From contig JADHTP010000032.1 of assembly GCA_016784945.1 (NCBI GenBank), positions 1 through 17,542 on the forward strand: a stretch of DNA of 17,542 nt. Direction: 5' to 3'. Below are positions 1-5,552 of the stretch, in pieces. Position numbers and translations under genes: made by a program. Numbering within the stretch: the stretch's first letter is position 1; each line of letters starts with the position of its first letter. This DNA comes from Deltaproteobacteria bacterium. GTDB taxonomy: Bacteria > Myxococcota_A > UBA9042 > DTJE01. The notes below the pieces were generated by a model. The model was given only the letters and a program-made list of their open reading frames with translations. It ran no database searches and was not told the origin of the DNA.

Positions 1-393
1 CTGGGATTCGACTGCAAGGACACGGAGCCGGCCAAGTCCGTCTGCGAAAGGTGGATTGCCCGGTTCCTCGGTGACCGGCCGCACATCACCGGCAAGGCCG
101 CCAAGGTCCCGATCCTGCTGGCCTACGGGGGCAAGGACACCACCATCACGCCGGATCAGTTCCAGTGCGGGATCGACCGCCTGGCGGCGGACAAGGCCAA
201 CGTCACCGAGTGCTACCACCCCGAGGCCGGTCACGGGCCCCTGCCCGCCCTGTCCGGTGGGCGCGCGGTGGAGTGGATCGCCAACGTGACCCTGGGAACG
301 CCCCTGACCACCCCCTGCCCATCGGAAACCATCACCCTGGCGGACGACCAGGTCGCACCGATTCCCTGCCTGAATCCGCCTCCCAACGACTGA
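1..393 (+). CDS. Alpha/beta hydrolase, C-terminal part (5' end outside window)
   Basis: The frame is open from base 1 and ends at TGA 391-393, leaving the last 130 codons. The visible part shows the back half of an alpha/beta-hydrolase fold: a beta strand VPILLAYGGKD ending in the probable catalytic Asp (visible residue 46), then a helix, then the strand and loop CYHPEAGHGPL with the probable catalytic His (residue 78). The nucleophile elbow lies upstream of the window. Cysteines at visible residues 5, 15, 56, 71, about 107 and about 125 suggest disulfides and therefore an exported enzyme, which is inference. A tail of about 40 residues after the His is rich in Pro, Thr and Cys. Codons end mostly in G or C. 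The substrate cannot be told; esterase or lipase is most likely. The stop codon lies inside a hairpin shared with the convergent gene. Confidence 0.7.
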   Translation: MGFDCKDTEPAKSVCERWIARFLGDRPHITGKAAKVPILLAYGGKDTTITPDQFQCGIDRLAADKANVTECYHPEAGHGPLPALSGGRAVEWIANVTLGTPLTTPCPSETITLADDQVAPIPCLNPPPND

Positions 394-406
394 AAACGTT
401 TCAGTC
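388..406. terminator. Perfect 8-bp hairpin containing both convergent stop codons
   Basis: GACTGAAA (388-395), loop ACG, TTTCAGTC (399-406) forms a perfect stem. The hydrolase stop (391-393, +) and the membrane-protein stop (403-401, -) each lie in one arm, so the two genes end 7 bases apart. No T-run of classical length follows on either side, although each arm carries a short A or T stretch. A bidirectional transcription end is the natural reading of a convergent junction, but termination strength is inferred. Confidence 0.5.
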
Positions 407-847
407 CCGGGTCGGTCCCTTCACCATTCTGAGGGCCAGGAAGTAGAACAGGACCGGCGTGATCAGCCACATGAACTGGGGCAGAAAGGGGATGCTGCGG
501 TCCCCGACCTGGAAGAGGGCCGGGTTCCACCAGTAGTCCATCCGGTAGGCCCAGGCATCGTTGTACAGGCCGCCCAGCTCCACCACCGGCGCCTGGATCT
601 GGCCCCAGGCCACCAGCACCAGCACCTCGGAAAGCCGGGGCCGGACCAGGACCGGTTTGCGGCACAGCCCGGCATAGATGTCGGTCTACACCATGGACAA
701 GCCCCCCCCCAGCTGAACCGCGACCCAGACGCAGATCCCCTGGAAGCTGGTACCGCCGGATTCCACGTCAGGGCAGTCCGCCGCGGTCTCGCAGAGGCTG
801 CTGCAGTAGCCGGAGTGCAGCCCGATGCCGAAGAATGACAAGAACCT
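401..847 (-). pseudogene. Small membrane protein gene, 5'-truncated and interrupted by an in-frame TAG
   Basis: Minus-strand codons from 847 to the TGA at 403-401 keep strong G/C third positions, with one TAG at 688-686 in the middle. The upstream piece (about 54 codons) reads GYCSSLCETAADCP, a Cys-rich motif, and then a hydrophobic stretch ICVWVAVQLGGGL. The downstream piece reads TDIYAGLCRKPVLVRP, then a hydrophobic SEVLVLVAWG stretch, an aromatic segment AWAYRMDYWWNP, and a final membrane helix FMWLITPVLFYFLALRM. Both pieces share one frame, so TAC/TAT (Tyr) mutated to TAG is the simplest history. A stop (TGA 850-848) closes the frame upstream with no plausible start before it, so the 5' end is lost. 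If translated alone, the last part could start at GTG 625 (74 aa). I do not recognise the family. A run of nine G (minus strand) lies just upstream of the TAG. Confidence 0.5.
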
Positions 848-932
848 TCAGCATGAGAAGCGCAACAAGCCCAAGCTCACTCCGAAGGAAAAGAAAGCAA
901 ATAAGAAGGCAAAGGCGGAAGCAAAGAAATGA
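825..932 (+). CDS. Lysine-rich 35-residue microprotein
   Basis: ATG 825 is preceded by GGAG (812-815) at 9-base spacing, and an in-frame stop (TAG 807-809) lies just upstream, so this is the only good start. The product has 13 Lys in 35 residues, no hydrophobic segment, and a core KPKLTPKEKKANKKAK. Small basic proteins with a similar KPKLTxKEKK core occur as conserved hypotheticals in many bacteria; that statement is from memory, not a search. A cytosolic nucleic-acid- or ribosome-binding role is a guess from charge alone. Codon use (many AAG/AAA) reflects the composition. The first ~25 bases overlap, antisense, the broken 5' end of the membrane-protein gene. Confidence 0.55.
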   Translation: MPKNDKNLQHEKRNKPKLTPKEKKANKKAKAEAKK

Positions 933-1093
933 GTCGTCCCCGCTGAAGACACCATCTGCCCGGAACCTGGTTTTCCGCGATGCCATCCCACGACCCCCGT
1001 GACGATTCCGAATGCAACCCTGGCGAAACAGACCGATTGACGGTCGCCGGATTCTCAGCCGCCCGTTACTCGCCGTCAGGGATGTAAATCGCG

Positions 1094-1122
1094 TTGGCGG
1101 TTTTTACAATCCTGCATATGGG
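1094..1122 (+). promoter_or_regulatory. Possible sigma70-type promoter for the POT transporter
   Basis: TTGGCG (1094-1099), a 17-base gap and TATGGG (1117-1122) lie in the only AT-richer patch of the 236-base interval between the lysine-rich gene and the transporter. An alternative -10-like TACAAT (1105-1110) has no good partner. Matches to consensus are weak. The interval holds nothing else I can support apart from a doubtful 35-codon frame at 980-1087. Confidence 0.25.
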
Positions 1123-1168
1123 GTATCGTCGCCGATCAGTAAGTCGGACTTGATCAACGAGGCAAAGG

Positions 1169-3085
1169 ATGGCAAACGGGCAACCCAAGGGTCTGAAATA
1201 CCTGTTCCTGACGGAGATGTGGGAGCGTCTGGGCTTCTACCTGATGCTGGGCATCCTCCTGCTGTACATCACGGACACCGAACGGGGAGGGCTGGGATTC
1301 ACCACCCGTACCGCGGCCGAGATCTACGGCACCTACATGGCCTTCGTCTACTTCACACCGTTCCTCGGCGGCATGATCGCGGACCGGTTCCTGGGATTCA
1401 GACGGTCGGTGCTGATCGGGGGAATCCTGATGGCCGCGGGGTACTTCGCCCTGGGGGTACGGGGCCTGCCGACCTTCTATTCCGGACTGGTCCTGCTGTG
1501 CCTCGGCAACGGACTGTTCAAGCCCAACATCTCGGCCATGGTGGGCAACCTCTACTCGGCGGACGACCCCCGGCGCGACACGGGATTCAACATCTTCTAC
1601 ATGGGCATCAACATCGGCGCCGCGTTGTCGGCCCTTCTATCGGTGCCCCTGCGCAACCTGTGGTCGTTCAACATGGCCTTTACTGCTGCGGGTGTGGGGC
1701 TGATTATCGGCACCTCGATCCTCGTGTTCAACTGGAAGAGGCTGGCCGACGCGGACCGCCAGTCCGAGCGCAGCGATGACGACATCTCGTTCAAGCAGGT
1801 GATCCTCACCATCCTGGTACCGGCGGGTCTGTTCGGCCTGGCGGGCTATTTCATCGGCAACAGCGTGGAATTCATATCCAGCACCATCGGCGCGGTGACC
1901 TTTGCCTTCCTCGTGGGCATGTTGCCGGTGGTGGTGTACTTCGGGCTGATCGTCCGCCGCGCCACGCCCGAGGAAAAGCCCGGGCTGGCCGCCCTGATCC
2001 CGGTATTCGTGGCCGGGGGCGCCTTCTTCATGATCCTTCACCTCAGTGGAGGGCTCATGACCGTGTTTGCCGAGCACAACACGGACCGGCGGGCCGAGTG
2101 GATTCCGGCTGCCACCGACATCTACGCGCAAAAGGCCATGCCGTCCTACTATGGCAACGCCGCACCGGACCTTCCCCGGCCCGACGAAAGGGTCCTGGTC
2201 ACGGTTTCAGCGGACGAAGAAGCCATGTTCGGCGCCCGCATCCTGAGCGACGCCGCCGTTCAGTCCCTCGCGAAGCGACCCGAGATCACCGCGATCGACG
2301 CCTCGGAGGTCGACATCCCCGAGGATCGGCAGTTCCTGGTGTGCAAGGTCTATGAAAAGGACGATGTGGGAATCTCCCGGGGAACCGACGCCCACGGGGT
2401 GGCGACCACCACGGTCAAGGCGCCCGAGGGGGCGAGGGTACTGAAGAAGGTCCTCATCGTCCGGGACATCGAGGGCCAGGACGTCCCCGTCATCCTGGTG
2501 TCGAAACCCACTCGGAAAGCGGTCTACGATGGTGCGGATCCGGCGGTTCCCAACCTGGAACCGGGCCGTTACGTGCGTCTCGTGAATGCGGAGATCCTCA
2601 CCAGCCTTCTCAACCCCGTGTTCGTGGTGATCTTGACCCCGGTGGTGGTGTTCTTTTTCGCCTGGATGGTCCGGAAGCGCCGGGCGGTGACCACGGCCCG
2701 AAAAATCTTCATCGGCATGATCATCACGACCATTTCCCTGCTGCTGATGGCATTCGGCGCCCACCTGGGTGAGGACGGGGCCGCCAAGACGGCCATGCTC
2801 TGGATGGCTTCCTACTACCTGATCATCACCTTCGGTGAACTGTGCCTGTCACCCATGGGCCTGTCCCTGGTGACCAAGCTGTCGCCCAAGCGCCTGGTGG
2901 GCCTGATGATGGGGGGCTGGTTCCTGTCCACGGCCATCGGCAACAAGCTGTCCGGCTTCATCAGTGGCCTGGAACCCACCACGCAGATGTTCATCGTCCT
3001 GGCCCTGGCCATCTTCGGCGTGGCCGGCTTCATCTTCGTCATGCTGCCCAGGCTGGACCGGGCCATCAAGAAGTACGGCGCCTGA
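1169..3085 (+). CDS. POT-family proton-coupled oligopeptide transporter with a long loop insert
   Basis: This is a 638-residue inner-membrane symporter of the POT/PTR2 family, which couples proton entry to di/tripeptide uptake. Signatures seen are ExxER (EMWER, residues 16-20) in TM1 for proton coupling; the PTR2 signature GGMIADRFLGFRR (67-79); FNIFYMGINIGA (140-151); and GELCLSPMGLSLVTKLSP late in the protein. Hydrophobic pairs around 215-232 and 240-262 fit the extra bacterial HA/HB helices. Bacterial members are usually about 450-520 residues. The excess is a hydrophilic segment at about 302-475 between the helix ending GGLMTVF and the next, NPVFVVILTPVVVFFF, equivalent to the TM7-TM8 loop. 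Standard N-in topology places it outside the membrane. The start is supported by GAGG six bases before ATG. It ends with KKYGA. It appears monocistronic; the exact peptide substrate is unknown. Confidence 0.9.
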   Translation: MANGQPKGLKYLFLTEMWERLGFYLMLGILLLYITDTERGGLGFTTRTAAEIYGTYMAFVYFTPFLGGMIADRFLGFRRSVLIGGILMAAGYFALGVRGLPTFYSGLVLLCLGNGLFKPNISAMVGNLYSADDPRRDTGFNIFYMGINIGAALSALLSVPLRNLWSFNMAFTAAGVGLIIGTSILVFNWKRLADADRQSERSDDDISFKQVILTILVPAGLFGLAGYFIGNSVEFISSTIGAVTFAFLVGMLPVVVYFGLIVRRATPEEKPGLAALIPVFVAGGAFFMILHLSGGLMTVFAEHNTDRRAEWIPAATDIYAQKAMPSYYGNAAPDLPRPDERVLVTVSADEEAMFGARILSDAAVQSLAKRPEITAIDASEVDIPEDRQFLVCKVYEKDDVGISRGTDAHGVATTTVKAPEGARVLKKVLIVRDIEGQDVPVILVSKPTRKAVYDGADPAVPNLEPGRYVRLVNAEILTSLLNPVFVVILTPVVVFFFAWMVRKRRAVTTARKIFIGMIITTISLLLMAFGAHLGEDGAAKTAMLWMASYYLIITFGELCLSPMGLSLVTKLSPKRLVGLMMGGWFLSTAIGNKLSGFISGLEPTTQMFIVLALAIFGVAGFIFVMLPRLDRAIKKYGA

Positions 3086-3110
3086 CCGGCCGGACCGTCT
3101 CGCTGGCCGG
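3086..3110 (+). terminator. GC-rich hairpin directly after the transporter stop
   Basis: CCGGCC (3086-3091) can pair with GGCCGG (3105-3110) around a 13-base loop, starting immediately after TGA 3083-3085. There is no T-run, so it is a weak terminator candidate. The element GGCCGGAC also occurs twice as a direct repeat here. Confidence 0.25.
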
Positions 3111-3114
3111 ACGG

Positions 3115-3330
3115 ATGCTTTGGACAAAATGGTGGGACATGGCGCGTCAACTGCGTGGTGCGTGCACCCGAACCAGGACCTTTTTGTGGATGATCGTTTT
3201 CCTCATGGGAATGACGGTTCGCGCTTATCTGTTGGGCGTTTCCAGCATCGTCCGCGCACTGGGGCTGCTACCGGCGCGCTACGACCGGATTCTGGACTTC
3301 CTGCACAGCCCGGCGCTTTGTCTCGATACC
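3115..3330 (+). pseudogene. Transposase, N-terminal fragment (about 72 codons)
   Basis: From ATG 3115 the frame reads a basic start (MLWTKWWDMARQLRG), then FLWMIVFLMGMTVRAYLLGVSS and ARYDRILDFLHSPALCLDT. The segment VRAYLLGVSSIVRALGL...YDRxLDFLHSPAL is the N-terminal signature I know from a DDE/IS4-like transposase group common in Desulfobacterota and relatives. It breaks off at about 3330, and the following bases continue in another frame as metE. No DDE catalytic core and no terminal inverted repeats are visible, so nothing here can transpose. Only 29 bases separate it from the transporter stop. The family call is from memory and may be off; that the frame is a broken gene is clear from the abrupt junction. 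Confidence 0.6.
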
Positions 3331-3542
3331 CCAACGAGATCGGACCCGGCGTCTACGACGTCCACAGTCCCCAGGTACCCGAAGTGGGCGCCATGCGCGA
3401 ACTCCTGGACAAGGCGACCGCCTCCATCGGACCAGAGCGGCTGTGGGTGAATCCGGACTGCGGCCTGAAGACCCGGGCCTGGCCCGAGACGGAAGAGGCG
3501 TTGAGGAACATGGTCGAGGCGGCCAGGTCCATGCGGGGGTGA
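3327..3542 (+). pseudogene. metE: metE, C-terminal fragment (cobalamin-independent methionine synthase)
   Basis: The frame YPNEIGPGVYDVHSPQVP ... ERLWVNPDCGLKTRAWPET ... MVEAARSMRG then TGA (3540-3542) is unmistakably the last ~70 residues of MetE. That enzyme, about 750 residues in full, moves a methyl group from methyltetrahydrofolate to homocysteine. The Cys of NPDCGLKTR is one of the conserved zinc ligands. Everything upstream, including the other zinc ligands and the folate site, is absent. The join to the transposase fragment lies near 3327-3330, where GATACCCC serves both frames, suggesting a deletion with a few bases of microhomology. No start or RBS serves this piece, so it is dead. 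Host methionine synthesis presumably relies on another enzyme such as MetH (inference). Confidence 0.85.
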
Positions 3543-3549
3543 GCCCTCG

Positions 3550-3897
3550 TCAGCCGCGGATCATGATAAGCAGCATCTTGAACGGCTGGTGGGCGAACAC
3601 CGAGTGGGGAACGTTGCCTGGCATCAGGACGGTTTCGCCGGCGGTCACCTTCACCGGGTTCCCGTCGATGGTCATTTCGCCTTCTCCCTCCAGGACCTGG
3701 ACCCAGGCATCGTAGGGGGCCTGGTGCTCGCTGAGTCCCTGGCCCTTGTCGAAAGCGAACATGGTCAACGTGCCCGCCTTGCCTCGCGCCACGGTGCGGC
3801 TCACCACGGAGCCGTCCTGGTATTCGACCAGGGTTTCGAATCGATGGGGAACGGCGGGATCGACGGAACCCGATGGACGTTCGTTACTGTTGGACAT
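3550..3897 (-). CDS. Single-domain cupin protein
   Basis: This is a 115-residue beta-barrel cupin. Cupin motif 1 is degenerate: DKGQGLSEHQAPYDAWVQVLEGEGE keeps one His (58) and a Glu, but the second His of HxH is missing. Motif 2 (AGETVLMPGNVPHSVFA, about 87-102) is canonical with His98. The hydrophobic end FKMLLIMIR is typical of this small stand-alone family, whose role is unknown; metal-dependent ligand binding or stress-related function is often suggested. ATG 3897 was chosen because AAGGAGG precedes it at five bases; the longer MTRKEAF start would consume the RBS. It converges with the metE fragment, 7 bases between stops, and has its own AT-rich upstream region. It looks intact. Confidence 0.8.
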   Translation of the reverse strand: MSNSNERPSGSVDPAVPHRFETLVEYQDGSVVSRTVARGKAGTLTMFAFDKGQGLSEHQAPYDAWVQVLEGEGEMTIDGNPVKVTAGETVLMPGNVPHSVFAHQPFKMLLIMIRG

Positions 3898-3927
3898 GAA
3901 TGCCTCCTTACGAGTCAACCTTGATTA

Positions 3928-3945
3928 ATATTATCCGATAAGTAT
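3928..3945. promoter_or_regulatory. AT-rich imperfect palindrome upstream of the cupin
   Basis: TTATC-C-GATAA (3931-3941) is a perfect inverted repeat with one central base, and ATA...TAT flanks extend it imperfectly to 3928-3945. It lies 31-48 bases before the cupin start, in the only strongly AT-rich patch nearby, and overlaps where a -10 element would sit. This is compatible with a repressor site, identity unknown. The remaining ~170 bases down to 4117 hold nothing I can support. Confidence 0.3.
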
Positions 3946-4116
3946 CTATTTAGTTCCCATCCGGAATATAGCAGATCGGCCGATTCCGCGGTTCCGTGCG
4001 GCGTGAATCTGGCCGCTTGATCGCGCTGAGAGGGGCTCTGGAAACGCATGGCGGCCTCCAGCGGCCGGAATCATCAGCTCTTCGACGGTGAGGCTGGCGG
4101 ATCCGGGACCGGTATG

Positions 4117-5040
4117 TCAAACAACGGCGGATCGAGTGTCAGTGAAGGGCATGTCGTGCCATGACCAGCAGGTTGCAGGGCCACGGTGGCGTATACGATG
4201 ATCGTACCGCCAGGTATCTGAGACGAGAGTTCCGCAATGATTCCCCCCGACATCCAGTTCGACGACGTCACCCTGCATGCGAAAACGGAGCGCTCCCTGG
4301 CGGTTCAATTCGCCGAGTGCATCGATGACCTCGGTACCCTGAAGGCCGAGCAACCTGAAAACGGGTGCGTGCGGAATCTCGTGGTCCCGGGCATCGGCGA
4401 GTCGAAGCGTCCTGACCAGGAGACGGGTGGGGGACCCGTACAGTGCGGGACGCACCGTGGTCTTTCGGACCATGCCTTTCGCGAGCCCGAAGTCGCGGAT
4501 GCTGGCGCAGTAGTGCTGGCAGACCCTGTGCAACGTCGTGTCGGTCCAGGTAGTCACCTCAGAGTGGATCGTAGCCGCCGCCTTGATGAACCCGAGGACG
4601 TCGGTGACTCGAAGGTCGGCCGGTGCGCGCCGAAGACGTGAGAACAGGAAATCAAGACCGAGATCGGCAACCAGTCTGTCGTTGAGCGCGAGCAGACAAT
4701 AGGCGGTCAAACCGCGTTCGGGCTCCGATGCGCATCGCTGCCACTCCAACCAGAACGCGGAGAAGAGCGGGTTCGATGCGTCGAGGACGTACCTTGCCTT
4801 GATCTCCTTCCTCATCTCCTGCGGGCGGACTCGGAGGAGCGGGCGAGGCAGTTCCGTTAGATGACCAGCCTGCGGTAGTCTTCCGACTGCACGGCTCCAC
4901 CCGTCCCGTCGAGGAGCAGGCACAGGTTGGTATACAGGGCCGACCGGGCGGAAAGGCGGGACGTGTAGGGTGCACTGGTGTCCAATGCGGGGATCGGCCC
5001 TGAAACATTACTGGTATGGATGACGGCCTTTTCGCCCATG
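4117..5040 (-). pseudogene. brxA: brxA (DUF1819, BREX phage-defence protein), inactivated
   Basis: BrxA is a small DNA-binding component of BREX phage-defence systems. ATG 5040 has AAGG six bases upstream and follows the HTH gene stop by one base. The N-terminus reads YTSRLSARSALYTNLCLLLD ... EDYRRLVI, then TAA (4859-4857). The same frame continues RNCLARSSESARRR before a stop. One base off, a long frame picks up as RKEIKARYVLDASNPLF ... CLLALNDRLVADLGLDFLF ... TWTDTTLHRVCQHYCASIRDFGLAKG ... ALGELNRQGALRF, GDVVELDV, all typical of DUF1819. So there is one nonsense codon (probably GAA to TAA) and a one-base loss near 4814-4817. The C-terminal ~43 residues (after about 4246) look non-native. 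No brxB, brxC, pglX, pglZ or brxL follows. Family call is from memory of DUF1819 and fairly firm. Confidence 0.7.
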
Positions 5041-5041
5041 A

Positions 5042-5260
5042 TCAGACCTTCGCCCCCCTGTTCTGGTGATCCTGCCTGTCCGATGCGCCTCCGGATGTGA
5101 CCCATCCGTCGACATCTTCCCGCTTGAACTTCCAAAGGCGGCCCATCCGATGAGCAGGCATGCCCTTATCGTTTATCCAAGCGTAGACGGTGTCCTTGCT
5201 GACGCCGAGATACTCAGCGATCTCATCGACCGACAACCAGCGTTCTTCCAGGGGAATCAT
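5042..5260 (-). CDS. Excisionase-type (HTH_17/MerR-like) DNA-binding protein
   Basis: A 72-residue protein dominated by one winged helix-turn-helix: WLSVDEIAEYLGVSKDTVYAWI (about 8-29) with the wing GMPAHRMGRLWKFKREDVDGW (33-53), the pattern of excisionase-family DNA-binding domains. A short polar tail follows. The ATG at 5260 is preceded by GGGAAG at modest spacing. Its TGA ends one base before the brxA start, so the two were co-translated. In context it is most likely the regulator of the BREX locus, comparable in role to BrxR though of another family (inference). The frame is intact although brxA is not. Alternatives are a phage or plasmid excisionase or a toxin-antitoxin-type regulator; no integrase is nearby. 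Confidence 0.8.
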   Translation of the reverse strand: MIPLEERWLSVDEIAEYLGVSKDTVYAWINDKGMPAHRMGRLWKFKREDVDGWVTSGGASDRQDHQNRGAKV

Positions 5261-5314
5261 CGTTGTCTTCCCAAACGTATACGCAACACCGAGAACCTTT
5301 GACAGGCTTCCTCT

Positions 5315-5343
5315 TCATAACACAAAACGGGAGTCGAGGCCAA
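5315..5343 (-). promoter_or_regulatory. Candidate sigma70 promoter of the HTH-brxA operon
   Basis: On the minus strand TTGGCC (5343-5338), a 17-base spacer and TTATGA (5320-5315) stand upstream of the HTH gene, predicting a leader of about 50 bases. Spacing is ideal; the hexamers are moderate. Confidence 0.3.
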
Positions 5344-5353
5344 TGCGATATAG

Positions 5354-5383
5354 TCGGGTTAAGCCCGATAAGACCCGGTTAAG
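5354..5383. repeat. Two TTAAG-containing repeats 20 bp apart, possible operator
   Basis: CGGGTTAAG (5355-5363) and CCGGTTAAG (5375-5383) repeat with starts 20 bp apart, two helical turns. The first also sits in the inverted repeat TCGGG-TTAAG-CCCGA (5354-5368). They lie just upstream of the candidate -35 of the HTH operon and about 170-200 bases before yhaO, so a dimeric regulator could act on either. A second small inverted repeat, GTTAC-5-GTAAC, is at 5400-5414. The rest of the interval to 5552 shows nothing further. Confidence 0.35.
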
Positions 5384-5552
5384 ATAGATGAGCGGTGTTG
5401 TTACTGGATGTAACCGGAGGCAGCTTCACGAGTGTATCCGCGATGCCAGACACGTAACTGCCTGGAAAGCAAGAAGATGAAGGAGTGCAATCGGGAATGG
5501 AAGCGCATGCCATTGGGGTGTAGACTCTAGACCAGACGACAGGGGGAAAAGC

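Noticed and set aside
610..617. GCTGGTGG (E. coli Chi octamer, minus strand), also at 3585-3592 and 5672-5679 on plus
   Set aside because: It arises naturally from Leu-Val codons in GC-rich genes, and the Chi sequence of this organism is unknown, so it is not evidence of function.
768..986. 72-codon minus-strand frame with a hydrophobic stretch
   Set aside because: It is the reverse complement of the lysine-rich gene; AAG/AAA codons read backwards give Leu/Phe-rich sequence.
980..1087. 35-codon plus-strand frame (MPSHDPRDDSECNPGE...)
   Set aside because: No RBS and no recognisable similarity; it sits in the presumed upstream region of the transporter. Not excluded, but unsupported.
2207..2764. 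185-codon open frame on the minus strand
   Set aside because: Antisense to the POT transporter; composition rich in His/Asp/Gly typical of shadow frames.
4074..4271. 65-codon minus-strand frame overlapping the brxA 3' end, as a possible brxB start or a third frameshift
   Set aside because: The sequence does not resemble DUF1788/BrxB, and third-position bias is weak; I cannot tell whether it or the main frame was the original C-terminus.
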